Positions 6,066 to 14,158 of a stretch of DNA of 64,000 bases are shown piece after piece. How positions within the stretch are numbered: the first letter of the stretch is position 1; each line of letters begins with the position of its first letter. Origin of the DNA: Rathayibacter sp. SW19 (lineage in GTDB: Bacteria > Actinomycetota > Actinomycetes > Actinomycetales > Microbacteriaceae); NCBI RefSeq assembly GCF_030866825.1, contig NZ_CP133020.1, positions 1,860,001 through 1,924,000 on the forward strand, read 5' to 3'. The notes under the pieces are model-generated. The model saw only the letters and a program-made list of their open reading frames with translations, searched no databases and was not told where the DNA came from. A program made the translations under genes and the position numbers.

Positions 6066-8339
6066 ATGGAAGGTCCAGAAATCAAATACGCCGAGGCCGT
6101 TCTCGATAACGGTCGATTCGGCACGCGCACGGTCCGGTTCGAAACCGGTCGCCTGGCGCAGCAAGCACAGGGCGCCGTCGCGGCGTACCTGGATGAAGAC
6201 ACGATGCTGCTGAGCGCAACCAGCGCCGGCAAGCATCCGCGGGACGGTTTCGACTTCTTCCCGCTCACGGTGGATGTCGAAGAGCGTTCTTACGCCGCTG
6301 GGAAGATCCCCGGATCATTCTTCCGTCGCGAAGGCCGGCCTTCGACGGAGGCCATCCTGGTCTGCCGTCTGATCGACCGCCCGCTTCGCCCGTCTTTCGT
6401 CGAGGGGCTGCGCAACGAGGTGCAGATCGTCATCACCGTGCTGTCGATCGCGCCGGGCGAGTTCTACGACGCGCTCGCGATCAACGCGGCATCCGCGTCG
6501 ACGCAGATCTCCGGTCTGCCGTTCTCCGGTCCGATCGGTGGCGTGCGTCTCGCCCTCATCCCCGGTTATGGAGCCGCGGCTGACCAGTGGATTGCGTTCC
6601 CGACTGCGTCGCAGCTGGAAGAGGCCGTGTTCGACATCACCGTCGCGGGCCGTCTTGTGACGGACTCGCACGGCCAGGAAGACGTCGCGATCATGATGGT
6701 CGAGGCGGAAGCCACCGAGCACAGCTGGAACCTGATCAAGGCCGGCGCCACCAAACCGAACGAAGAGGTCGTGGCCCAGGGCCTCGAGGCGGCGAAGCCG
6801 TTCCTCAAGCAGCTCGTCGACGCACAATCGCAGATGGCGGCACAATCGTCGAAGGCGATTCTCGACTTCCCGGTGTTTCCGCCCTACGAGCAAGCCACTT
6901 ACGATGCGGTCGCCGGCTTCGCCTATGACGAGCTTGTGCAGGTCTACCAGATCGCGGAGAAGATCGCCCGCCAGGACGCCGATGATGCTCTGAAGTCCCG
7001 CACCAAGGACTTCATCGCAGGCAAGGTTGCTGCGGGCGAACTACCCGAAGGTGCCAACGCGCAGGTGTCGGCAGCGTACAAGTCCGTCACGAAGGTAGTC
7101 GTCCGCGGTCGCGTGCTGCGCGAAGGCATCCGCATGGACGGTCGTGGGCTTGCAGACATCCGCCCGCTCGACGCCGAGGTGCAGGTCATCCCGCGCGTGC
7201 ACGGTTCGGCGATCTTCCAGCGCGGTGAGACCCAGATCCTGGGTGTCACCACGTTGAACATGCTGAAGATGGAGCAGCAGATCGACTCGCTGAGCCCGAT
7301 CACGAAGAAGCGTTACCTGCACCACTACAACTTCCCGCCGTATTCGACCGGTGAGACCGGCCGTGTCGGCAGCCCGAAGCGTCGCGAGATCGGGCACGGC
7401 TTCCTCGCCGAGCGCGCGCTCGTGCCGGTGCTGCCGAGCCGTGAGGAGTTCCCGTACGCGATCCGCCAGGTGTCAGAGGCTCTCGGTTCCAACGGGTCGA
7501 CGTCGATGGGTTCTGTTTGCGCTTCGACCCTGTCGCTGCTGAATGCGGGCGTGCCGCTGCGGGCACCCGTCGCCGGTATCGCGATGGGTCTGGTTTCAGA
7601 CACGGTTGACGGTGAGACGCGCTACGCCGCGCTGACCGACATCCTGGGTGCTGAAGATGCTCTCGGCGACATGGACTTCAAGGTTGCAGGCACGAGTGAG
7701 TTCGTCACGGCGATCCAGCTGGACACGAAGCTCGCCGGTTTGCCGTCGTCGGTTCTGGCCGGCGCGCTGCAGCAGGCGAAGGATGCCCGCACGACGATCT
7801 TGTCGGTGCTGAACGCGGCGATCGATCAGCCGGATGAAATGGCTCCGACCGCGCCGCGCGTGATCTCGGTCAACATCCCGGTCGACAAGATCGGTGAGTT
7901 GATCGGCCCCAAGGGCAAGACGATCAACGCCATCCAGGACGAGACCGGCGCAGACATCTCGATCGAGGAAGACGGCACCGTGTACATCGGCGCGGTCGAT
8001 GGACCCTCCGCCGAGGCGGCTCGCGCGCAGGTCAACGCCATCGCGAACCCGACGAACCCGGAGGTCGGCGAACAGTTCCTCGGAACCGTCGTCAAGATCG
8101 CCACGTTCGGTGCGTTCATCTCCTTGCTCCCGGGCAAGGACGGCCTGCTCCACATCTCCGAGGTGCGCAAGCTCGCCGGTGGTAAGCGTGTCGAGAATGT
8201 CGAAGACGTGCTCGGCGTCGGCCAGAAGATCCTGGTTGAGATCACCAAGATCGACGACCGCGGCAAGCTGTCACTGCAGCCGGTGATCGCCGACGAGGCG
8301 CCCGCAGCTGCTCCGGTCGAGGTTTCTGTAACCGAGTAG
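6066..8339 (+). CDS. pnp: Polyribonucleotide nucleotidyltransferase (PNPase)
   Basis: A 757-residue phosphorolytic 3'-5' exoribonuclease and RNA-tailing enzyme of the degradosome. It has two RNase PH-like domains (FFRREGRPSTEAILVCRLIDRPLRP in the first; KRREIGHGFLAERAL and YAIRQVSEALGSNGSTSMGSV in the second). A KH domain follows (IGELIGPKGKTINAIQ, about 600-645), then an S1 domain (GTVVKIATFGAFISLLPGKDGLLHIS, about 660-735). Length is normal. AAGGAG precedes the ATG. A structured leader lies upstream and a strong terminator downstream. The rpsO gene usually found upstream of pnp is absent here. Confidence 0.98.
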   Translation: MEGPEIKYAEAVLDNGRFGTRTVRFETGRLAQQAQGAVAAYLDEDTMLLSATSAGKHPRDGFDFFPLTVDVEERSYAAGKIPGSFFRREGRPSTEAILVCRLIDRPLRPSFVEGLRNEVQIVITVLSIAPGEFYDALAINAASASTQISGLPFSGPIGGVRLALIPGYGAAADQWIAFPTASQLEEAVFDITVAGRLVTDSHGQEDVAIMMVEAEATEHSWNLIKAGATKPNEEVVAQGLEAAKPFLKQLVDAQSQMAAQSSKAILDFPVFPPYEQATYDAVAGFAYDELVQVYQIAEKIARQDADDALKSRTKDFIAGKVAAGELPEGANAQVSAAYKSVTKVVVRGRVLREGIRMDGRGLADIRPLDAEVQVIPRVHGSAIFQRGETQILGVTTLNMLKMEQQIDSLSPITKKRYLHHYNFPPYSTGETGRVGSPKRREIGHGFLAERALVPVLPSREEFPYAIRQVSEALGSNGSTSMGSVCASTLSLLNAGVPLRAPVAGIAMGLVSDTVDGETRYAALTDILGAEDALGDMDFKVAGTSEFVTAIQLDTKLAGLPSSVLAGALQQAKDARTTILSVLNAAIDQPDEMAPTAPRVISVNIPVDKIGELIGPKGKTINAIQDETGADISIEEDGTVYIGAVDGPSAEAARAQVNAIANPTNPEVGEQFLGTVVKIATFGAFISLLPGKDGLLHISEVRKLAGGKRVENVEDVLGVGQKILVEITKIDDRGKLSLQPVIADEAPAAAPVEVSVTE

Positions 8340-8388
8340 GTCACACAGGTCTCTCGGGTCGCCTCTCGCCAGGCGCGCCCGGGAGAGA

Positions 8389-8423
8389 CAGGCCCGTTCT
8401 GCTTCGGCAGGCGGGCCTGTTTT
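8389..8423 (+). terminator. Rho-independent terminator of pnp
   Basis: The outer stem CAGGCCCG (8389-8396) / CGGGCCTG (8412-8419) encloses a TTCG-type loop and is followed by TTTT. An imperfect CTCTCGGG/CCCGGGAGAG hairpin precedes it. Confidence 0.85.
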
Positions 8424-8475
8424 GTTGGTGAAAGTTTCTGTTGCCATCAGATGCACCCGGGCATACCTTGTGACA

Positions 8476-9387
8476 ATGATGAAGAGTTCTCAGAAAAGGC
8501 TTGGAATTGCATCACGCCTGAGCGCGCTGGCCATTGTGGCGGGGGCGCTCGTTATTGGGATGGTGGCCGCCCCGGCCAACGCCGCATCCGTCGACACGGT
8601 TTCGACAAGCGCTGCCTCGACAAGTGCTGCCTCGACAAGCGGCATATCCACCGCAGGTCTACAACGGACATCGTGGTTCACGTCGGCGGGCAACTACGTC
8701 GCACTCGGGGACTCCTTCACCTCCGGACAGGGCGCACCGCCTTATGACTCGGGCCCGTGTCTGCATTCGCGCTATGGGAGTTTCCCAACCATCGCGGCGG
8801 CAGTCAGCCGCTATCGCCTGACAGCGAATCTCGGATGCTCTGGTGCGACAACCGCTGACGTGGCCGCACTGCAGTTGCCGGCTGTTCCCGCGAACACCGC
8901 TCTCATCACGCTGACCGTGGGTGGCATCGACGCCGGCTCGGACGCTGTGCTGGCGGCCTGCGCGCCCGATCCGAGCGCTCCGGCGTGCGCCGCAGCGCTT
9001 GCGGCTGCAGCCGGAGCACTGCCCACGGTCGGCCCGAAGCTTGTGGTTCTCTACAGGGCGATCGCAGCACGGGCACCGAATGCAAAGATTCTTGTGCTGG
9101 GCTATCCTCACCTGTTCAACCCGGGAGTGCAGCCACCGCTCGGTGATGCTGTCAACACGGCGAGCGACGTGCTGAACAGTGTCATCGAAGGAGCCGTTGC
9201 AGCCGTCGGAAACTCACGAATCAGCTACGTCGACACGACGGCGGCCTTCGCCGGGCACGGCATCGGCTCGCGGCTGCCATACATAAATCTGACGACGGTT
9301 CCGCTGTTGGCCACGGCCAACTTCCACCCGAACTACCTCGGCAATCTGCTGGCTTACCCATGGGCGCTTGCCCCATACGGCCTGTAG
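8476..9387 (+). CDS. Secreted SGNH/GDSL-type hydrolase with altered catalytic blocks
   Basis: A 303-residue exported protein. The first ~36 residues form a Sec signal peptide ending APANA, followed by a Ser/Thr/Ala repeat linker (STSAASTSAAST). Block I is ALGDSF with nucleophile Ser80. Block II is NLGCSGATTADV. Block III reads VGGID, with Ile151 where the GxND block has its catalytic Asn. Block V is ANFHPN with His284 and Ala281 where Asp is usual. It could be an unusual esterase or a non-catalytic paralogue. I chose the ATG at 8476 because upstream codons do not look like signal sequence. Confidence 0.8.
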   Translation: MMKSSQKRLGIASRLSALAIVAGALVIGMVAAPANAASVDTVSTSAASTSAASTSGISTAGLQRTSWFTSAGNYVALGDSFTSGQGAPPYDSGPCLHSRYGSFPTIAAAVSRYRLTANLGCSGATTADVAALQLPAVPANTALITLTVGGIDAGSDAVLAACAPDPSAPACAAALAAAAGALPTVGPKLVVLYRAIAARAPNAKILVLGYPHLFNPGVQPPLGDAVNTASDVLNSVIEGAVAAVGNSRISYVDTTAAFAGHGIGSRLPYINLTTVPLLATANFHPNYLGNLLAYPWALAPYGL

Positions 9388-9398
9388 CTAAGGCGGCA

Positions 9399-9432
9399 GG
9401 ATGCCCGTCCCGCGTTCTGCGGACGGGCATCC
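9399..9432. terminator. Hairpin terminator after the SGNH hydrolase
   Basis: A perfect 12-bp stem GGATGCCCGTCC / GGACGGGCATCC has a 10-nt loop and starts 12 bp after the stop codon. There is no T-tract. Confidence 0.65.
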
Positions 9433-9460
9433 GTCCGCACTATTAGCGGTACTCAGCGCC

Positions 9461-9674
9461 GGCGTCCTAGCGGTGTGACCACGAGAGCGTCACCGCCCGG
9501 TACGTAGCGAGCGCCTCTTGCCGTCCTGGCCCGGCGCGATTCGTTCTGGTGAGCCTGTGGTCCGTGAAAGTCATCTCAGTGTCCGCGCGGAGAGCGGCGA
9601 GGGCGTTCTTCTGCGCGGTCACGACCTGGTCGTTGGTCGAGACGCGCGCGTTAGCCGACGAGCAATTCGGCCAT
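9461..9674 (-). pseudogene. Degraded serine recombinase (resolvase/invertase N-terminal domain)
   Basis: Reading the minus strand from the ATG at 9674 gives MAELLVG, then a stop caused by one extra base. Removing that base (near 9650) restores YARVSTNDQVVTAQKNALAA and TDHRLTRTNRAGPGRQEALA. This is the resolvase catalytic N-terminus with its YARVST serine motif. A second, missing base near 9495 shifts the frame again, after which DALVVTPL is readable before the homology ends. The gene is therefore a dead 5' fragment with two frameshifts and no C-terminal half. It marks this segment as once mobile. Confidence 0.8.
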
Positions 9675-9760
9675 GCATTCTGCTGTAGCGTTTAGCCTGC
9701 CCTCACCGGGCACTTTCTCGGTCGGTCTTACGGGAATCGACGATCCAGTGACCGTTTCGA

Positions 9761-9904
9761 TATCGCAAATGTGCGAAGCCGCCTGGACGTGTCCCGGTGG
9801 GCGTCCCGGTTACGGGCGCACCCACCTACGCGAAGATATCGGACTACTCTGGTTACTCGATAGAACCGGTGCTAGCCCAGCGCATCATGATCTTGCCGAT
9901 GTGA
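9761..9904 (+). other. Short orphan coding-like fragment
   Basis: One frame reads 47 codons to a stop and ends YAKISDYSGYSIEPVLAQRI, which looks like a real protein tail. I do not recognise the family. No start codon or ribosome site fits. Apart from this and the flanking pseudogenes, nothing else is visible in 9433-10277. Confidence 0.25.
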
Positions 9905-9948
9905 TTAGCGATGCATGTCACCGACTCCCATTACACCAGCATCCGTCC

Positions 9949-10175
9949 ATGAGGATCGCGGACCGGGTCACCGAGGCGTATTGGTTCGGCAGCCCGGAGC
10001 CGCGACGGGTGCCGCCGGAAGTCGGCAAGCGTCTGGTGCGCAAGCTCCAGCTGTTAGACGCAGCAGCGGATTTGCAGGGCCTGAGACCTCGCCGTCGAAT
10101 CGGCTCGAGAAGTTGCGCGGCGACCAGGCGCGCATCTCGCGGATCCTCGGCGACATCCAGCCGCTGAGTGTCTGA
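9949..10175 (+). pseudogene. Frameshifted HigB-like (RelE/ParE superfamily) toxin remnant
   Basis: The first frame gives MRIADRVTEAYWFG and then KLQLLDAAADLQGLR, matching the plasmid-maintenance killer family core (K-L-x-x-L-D-A-A). Homology then continues in another frame as PSNRLEKLRGDQA, the expected P-x-N-R-L-E-x-L-x-G-D motif. The frameshift lies near 10085-10090. The usual C-terminus (S-I-R-I-N-x-Q-W-R-I-C-F) is absent and is replaced by ISRILGDIQPLSV. No HigA antitoxin follows. I treat it as dead; function as a toxin is unlikely. Confidence 0.6.
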
Positions 10176-10277
10176 GAATGGCGTCTACCCACTGGCGGGC
10201 AACTCGGAGCTTCACAGCCGAGGCCGCGGGTCCGCCGGACTGTCGCGTCTGACCCAGCTGGCTGAACGGTGTCGAGG

Positions 10278-11492
10278 CTACTCGAAGTCGACGATGGTGG
10301 CGTAGAGCGGGTATGCCTTGCGCAGGATGCGCGATTCAGGAGCGATCACGAGCGTGTCGCCCGTGATCGCTGCGAAATCGACGGTGCCGGTCAGCGTGGC
10401 TTTCGTCAGAACAAACGGCAGGCTCGTGCCGGTGACGATGTCGAGACTGTCAAGAAGGCCGAAGTGCAGATGCGCCCCCGTTGACGGGCCGGTGTTGCCG
10501 AGCTTGCCGATCACATCGCCGGTCTTCACCTCGTCGCCGACATGCACGGTCACGCTGCCCGTCTGGAGGTGGGCGTAGAAGGCGTAGACGCCGTCGTCGA
10601 TCTTGAGGATCACCGCGTTGCCGCCGAAACTCTCCTTTGATTCGGCGGCTTTGGGCTCGAACGGGGTCGACTCCGCAATACCGTCCACGGCCGACACGAC
10701 CGTCCCGTCGGCAACGGCGAGCACGCTCGCACCGAAGCCATAGAACTCCTGGTTGGTGTTTCCGCTGCCGTCGTAGACGCGGTCGCCCTTCACTTTCGCC
10801 CAGTCGACCGCGAAGGTCTCAGGTGTCGCCACGCGTCGTCCGTTCACCGGCAGCCGAAGATCGCGGTGCAGATTGGGTGAACAGCACGCGCTGGTGGCAA
10901 GCCAGCCGTTCCCCGTGAGCGGGGGTGCGATCTGGACAGCCGAGGTCCGGTCGACCCGGACTGTGATGCCATCCACCTGGGTCCGCTCGACGATCACAGC
11001 ATTGGGACCCGCGGGAAGCGTGTAGTCGATCTGATTGGACACGTGGGCGGGGACCGGCTTACCGGTTGGCAGCACCAGATCGACCTCCACTACGGCGGCT
11101 GCCGATGCGGCGATGACCGCGGACGACGTGCCAGCGAACAACGACTGGGTCGCGGCCGCGAGGCGCGCTCCGTCGACCTTCATCAGGTCGTGGCCATCGG
11201 GGTCGACCACGGTCACAGACGTCAGAGTGACCGGGCCGCTGAAACCGTTGTCGAGGCGCAGGTTGTACTCGACGTGATTCGCGCCGTCGCTTCCTCGCAC
11301 GATCTGGGCGGTGTCCATCGACTCCACAAGCAGTGCCGTCACTGCGTAGGTCGCTGTCGGTGTCGGGCCCGCGGCCGCCGCCGTCGATTCGGGTGCTCCC
11401 GACGACGCCCCCGACCAACTCGTGCAGCCGGCGCACATCATCGCCAGCGCGATCACCGTGACTGCGAACATCGTTCGATTCCGGGCATGCAC
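10278..11492 (-). CDS. M23-family metallopeptidase, probable lipoprotein
   Basis: About 404 residues. A short signal segment (MFAVTVIALAMMCAGC) ends in a weak lipobox, then an Ala/Thr/Pro linker. A middle domain of about 150 residues (around VEYNLRLDNGFSGPVTLTSV) is of unknown type. The C-terminal LytM/M23 domain has HRDLRLPVNGRR, FAVDWAKVKGDRVYDG, YGFGASVLAVADGTVVS, YAFYAHLQ and the zinc motif GAHLHFG. Such enzymes cleave peptide cross-links or act as regulators at the cell surface. The GTG at 11492 with GGGAG upstream is my preferred start; the ATG at 11471 is possible and the frame stays open to 11585. It is flanked by pseudogenes on both sides. Confidence 0.8.
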   Translation of the reverse strand: MHARNRTMFAVTVIALAMMCAGCTSWSGASSGAPESTAAAAGPTPTATYAVTALLVESMDTAQIVRGSDGANHVEYNLRLDNGFSGPVTLTSVTVVDPDGHDLMKVDGARLAAATQSLFAGTSSAVIAASAAAVVEVDLVLPTGKPVPAHVSNQIDYTLPAGPNAVIVERTQVDGITVRVDRTSAVQIAPPLTGNGWLATSACCSPNLHRDLRLPVNGRRVATPETFAVDWAKVKGDRVYDGSGNTNQEFYGFGASVLAVADGTVVSAVDGIAESTPFEPKAAESKESFGGNAVILKIDDGVYAFYAHLQTGSVTVHVGDEVKTGDVIGKLGNTGPSTGAHLHFGLLDSLDIVTGTSLPFVLTKATLTGTVDFAAITGDTLVIAPESRILRKAYPLYATIVDFE

Positions 11493-11724
11493 GGCATCAA
11501 TGTACTCCCGCGGCAGCGCGGGCGTTCGTTCGGGGGGCGATCGAGCCGAAGCGCGACGACCGCGATACGGCTCCACCGACATCACGGGCGGGCCATACCC
11601 AGCGTGGTGAATCGGGCGTGTCCGGGCAACGCTGGTTCCGGACGCCGCGTAGGCAAAAGACGTCCAGGCCGCCGCCGGTCGCCTGGCCGACGGCGGCAGA
11701 CGTCAGAGACAGACGGAGGACATC

Positions 11725-11841
11725 ATGACGGCATCGTCGCTGCACGTGGACCTGCTGGTCATCGGTTGGGGAAAGGCGGGCAAAACGCTCGCCAAGCGCT
11801 ACGCCGCCACTGGAAAGACCGTTGCGCGGGTCGAACGATGC
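11725..11841 (+). pseudogene. N-terminal fragment of an FAD-dependent pyridine nucleotide-disulfide oxidoreductase
   Basis: The start (ACGGAGGACATC then ATG) and first ~38 residues are convincing: HVDLLVIGWGKAGKTLAKRY with the FAD-binding G-x-G-x-x-G fold, then TGKTVARVER. In intact enzymes this is followed by the redox-active cysteine segment. Here homology stops at residue ~39 and 55 unrelated residues follow to a stop at 12009. The gene was truncated by a deletion or insertion. It is not a usable E3 for the dehydrogenase cluster downstream. Confidence 0.7.
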
Positions 11842-11914
11842 AGGTATTTTCGCTTCCTCGATCGGTTAGTACCTGAAGCGGACGTAACGGAGGAACTCAC
11901 CTCCGGAGCATCCC

Positions 11915-12055
11915 ATGAACGATTCCAACACAAATGGCTCTGTCCCCAGCAGGTTCCAGCTACGGGCAGCCTCCTGGGCCGAAAAGTGGTCTCAATTACG
12001 CCGGCCTGAGTGGTCGAGATCCTGCCTGCTGATCGTCAGGCTTGCGCCTGGCTGA
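11915..12055 (+). CDS. Small hypothetical ORF, possibly insertion-sequence scar
   Basis: A 46-codon frame starts at ATG 11915 behind TCCGGAGCATCCC, which is an acceptable ribosome site. It is rich in Trp, Arg and Ser (SWAEKWSQLRRPEWSR) and resembles no family I know. The DNA near 11984-11995 (AGTGGTCTCAAT) resembles sequence at ends of some insertion sequences, so this may be non-coding debris. Confidence 0.2.
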   Translation: MNDSNTNGSVPSRFQLRAASWAEKWSQLRRPEWSRSCLLIVRLAPG

Positions 12056-12070
12056 GCCGGCACCGCGGTC

Positions 12071-12096
12071 ACACCCGCCCCGGACGCGGGTGTTTT
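12071..12096 (+). terminator. Rho-independent terminator
   Basis: Stem ACACCCGC / GCGGGTGT (8 bp, 7-nt loop) followed by TTT. It closes the truncated oxidoreductase segment. It could also act on the converging alpha/beta hydrolase gene. Confidence 0.65.
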
Positions 12097-12151
12097 GGTG
12101 GAGTAGCGTAGGCCGGCCGTGATGTTTCTTGGCACTGAAACCGCTGTGCTG

Positions 12152-13258
12152 CTATTGGTTTGCTGGTGTGGTTTCCGGTGGCAATGGGGTTGGTGTGAGC
12201 GGGGCCGGCGTGGTGTTCGGTGTCTTTCTGATGGTTGTGATGATGTTGTGAATCGAGTTGGTGACCAGTTCAGGTTGGTAGAGGTGAATGTAGTGACTGG
12301 CGTTGGTCTTCGTGACCCAGGTGTCGCCGGGGAACAGGGCGGCTAGCCGGGCTTGCGCCTTGCCTTGCGCGGACCACAGTGCCGCCGACAGGGAACCGGG
12401 CAGACCGAGCGACTCCACGACCTGGGCCGTGATTGGCCAGATGTCTGCGCTCAGTACGGTCACTGGCACGGTGGGGGCCGTAGCTGTGCGCAACTGGGCG
12501 AACGTCGCCTCCAAGTTCAGGTTTTCGGCGCCGGCCGGGGTTTTCTGCACCTCTGGAGAGTTCAGTTTTTCGAAGTCCGCCACCTGTGCGGGCGATAGGT
12601 AGTCTGTCAAGTATTCAGACAGGGCGTCAACCAGAACCAGCCCCGCCATTTGGTCCGGATGCGCGTCGGCATACATCCGCACGACATCGCCACCGTAGGA
12701 CTGCCCGACCAGAAGGAATGGTGCGTGTTCGCCGGAGGCTTTCAACAGGACGGCAAGGTCGGCTGCCGAACCTGCCGCGGTGACCGGTTGGCGCACGGGA
12801 GTAGAAGCGGTCTCCTGGTATCCTCCCGACGGCGTTGGACTGGACGTGCCGGGTCGGTCGTAGGCACACACCCGCGTGAACCGGCCGACCTGCGGGTAGA
12901 CCGCTTCCGGGCTGGGCGCCAACGAATCGCCTGTGGGCAACACCGCCCAATTCGACGCACGCTCACCCATACCGGACGCAAGGACAACGATCGGCCTGCC
13001 GCTGCCATGACATTGCAGATACATGCTGCGGTCGTGGCCGATGCCCACCAACCCTGAACACACAGTGTCCGCGCACGCGTATGGATGCGACGACGCCGTT
13101 GTCACAGTCGCTTGCCCCGTGGTGGCAGTGGTCGTCACCGGTGCCGCCCGACTCCCACCAGTGCACCCGGTGACCCCTGCGACCACCACCGCAACCAAGA
13201 CGACAGCCGATGCGAAACGCATCCGTCCGCGGACGGATCGCGCAACATGCAGGGGCAT
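12152..13258 (-). CDS. Alpha/beta-hydrolase fold lipoprotein
   Basis: A 368-residue exported protein. The signal segment ends VVVAGVTGC, a good lipobox with Cys at +1, followed by a Thr/Ala linker. The hydrolase domain has VVLASGMGERASNW (oxyanion strand), VCAYDRPGTSSP and the nucleophile elbow LLVGQSYGGDVV. It continues with MYADAHPDQMAGLVLVDA and the late histidine in TNASHYIHLYQPELV. The last ~25 residues are a Pro/Thr tail. Substrate is unknown; esterase or lipase activity is plausible. The GTG/ATG choice is not fully settled; an internal ATG at 13222 also fits. It is a monocistronic gene in the degraded segment but looks intact. Confidence 0.82.
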   Translation of the reverse strand: MPLHVARSVRGRMRFASAVVLVAVVVAGVTGCTGGSRAAPVTTTATTGQATVTTASSHPYACADTVCSGLVGIGHDRSMYLQCHGSGRPIVVLASGMGERASNWAVLPTGDSLAPSPEAVYPQVGRFTRVCAYDRPGTSSPTPSGGYQETASTPVRQPVTAAGSAADLAVLLKASGEHAPFLLVGQSYGGDVVRMYADAHPDQMAGLVLVDALSEYLTDYLSPAQVADFEKLNSPEVQKTPAGAENLNLEATFAQLRTATAPTVPVTVLSADIWPITAQVVESLGLPGSLSAALWSAQGKAQARLAALFPGDTWVTKTNASHYIHLYQPELVTNSIHNIITTIRKTPNTTPAPLTPTPLPPETTPANQ

Positions 13259-13317
13259 GTGCTCACTGTAACGCGACAGAAACCGTCAAATTGAAGTGGC
13301 CCCCTCTTCGCCATACT

Positions 13318-13343
13318 CCTGACGCAGGCCGGGGTGCGTCAGG
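13318..13343. other. Perfect inverted repeat in intergenic DNA
   Basis: CCTGACGCA / TGCGTCAGG with an 8-nt spacer. It lies in the 173-bp divergent gap between the hydrolase lipoprotein and the next gene. It could be an operator or a short terminator. A LacI-like AAGCGCTT core is also present near 13395. Confidence 0.35.
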
Positions 13344-13431
13344 GTAGGCCTCCCAACGCCATGAAAACCGGCGCGATCAACGTTCCGCTTACGAAAGCGC
13401 TTGCGATTCACCGTTCGAGTACTTTGGGAGC

Positions 13432-13806
13432 GTGATCGACTACACACAGATCTCCACGCTTTCGAGCTATGTGCTCGAGGAAAGCTACTTTCTTGAGGTG
13501 ATCGAGAGCCGTGGCAAGGTTGAGCTGAAGGCCGACCTCGTTTTAGCTCGAGATCATCCCGACCTACTGCCTGCGAGAGCTGGTGAATGGGCCCGCTACC
13601 CTGAAGGCGTAATCCGGTTCACCGGCGTCAAGGATTTTCTCTGGACTGACCGCACAAAACAGGCGGTGGACGCGGACGGGACAAGATCCTGGGACGGGGT
13701 TGACAAGTTCACCCAACAATGTCAGACGTATACCTTGGAGGGCGACTTCGGTCGCATGATGATCGTCGCCGACCTCGTCGAATGCGAGCTAACCGGTCCT
13801 GCGTAA
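13432..13806 (+). CDS. Hypothetical protein
   Basis: A 124-residue soluble protein of no recognised family. It is acidic and aromatic-rich (ESYFLEVIESRGKVELKADL, WARYPEGVIRFTGVKDFLW), and the tail CQTYTLEGDFGRMMIVADLV suggests a small beta-rich fold. GTG start with GGGAG close upstream. Its 3' end overlaps the converging antitoxin-derived frame by 85 bp, which argues that one of the two has been rearranged. No signal peptide or membrane segment. Confidence 0.6.
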   Translation: MIDYTQISTLSSYVLEESYFLEVIESRGKVELKADLVLARDHPDLLPARAGEWARYPEGVIRFTGVKDFLWTDRTKQAVDADGTRSWDGVDKFTQQCQTYTLEGDFGRMMIVADLVECELTGPA

Positions 13807-14078
13807 GCCACTCTTGGCGCGTCTTTGTTGACGATCGCTGTGCGACGGAGAATTCTCGATAGAGGTTCCTTGGGTTCGAGCGGTCCTTGCAACACTGGCG
13901 GAATGGGGTGTTCGAGGATGTTGATTGTCTCTTCGAGTGCGGCGAGGTCATCAGCCGAGCTCAGAACGGCGGCAGTGTGCCCATGCCGCGTGATGGTGAC
14001 GCGATCATGAGTTCGTTCGACTTCCGAGACGTACTCCGACAGGTGGTCTTTGGCTTCGCCCAGTGGAACGGTAGTCAT
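13722..14078 (-). pseudogene. Orphan Phd/YefM-type antitoxin with replaced C-terminus
   Basis: The first ~57 residues are a clean Phd/YefM DNA-binding domain (VPLGEAKDHLSEYVSEVERT, ITRHGHTAAVLSSADDLAAL). In intact antitoxins a further ~30 residues bind the RelE/ParE toxin. Here the sequence after NILEHPI is unlike the family and runs into the neighbouring gene. No toxin gene follows. It may still bind its old operator, but as half of a toxin-antitoxin pair it is broken. It is the third decayed accessory relic in this segment. Confidence 0.65.
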
Positions 14079-14158
14079 GACCTCGATCTAGGCCAAAAGT
14101 ATGGCTAATCATGTCCAGCGAATGCGACAGCGGGCATCCGCCTGCACCACTGAAGCAC

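Noticed and set aside
11725..11841. Lipoamide dehydrogenase (E3) for the nearby E1/E2 complex
   Set aside because: Only ~39 residues of the FAD-binding end remain. It is separated by unrelated genes and lacks the redox cysteines.
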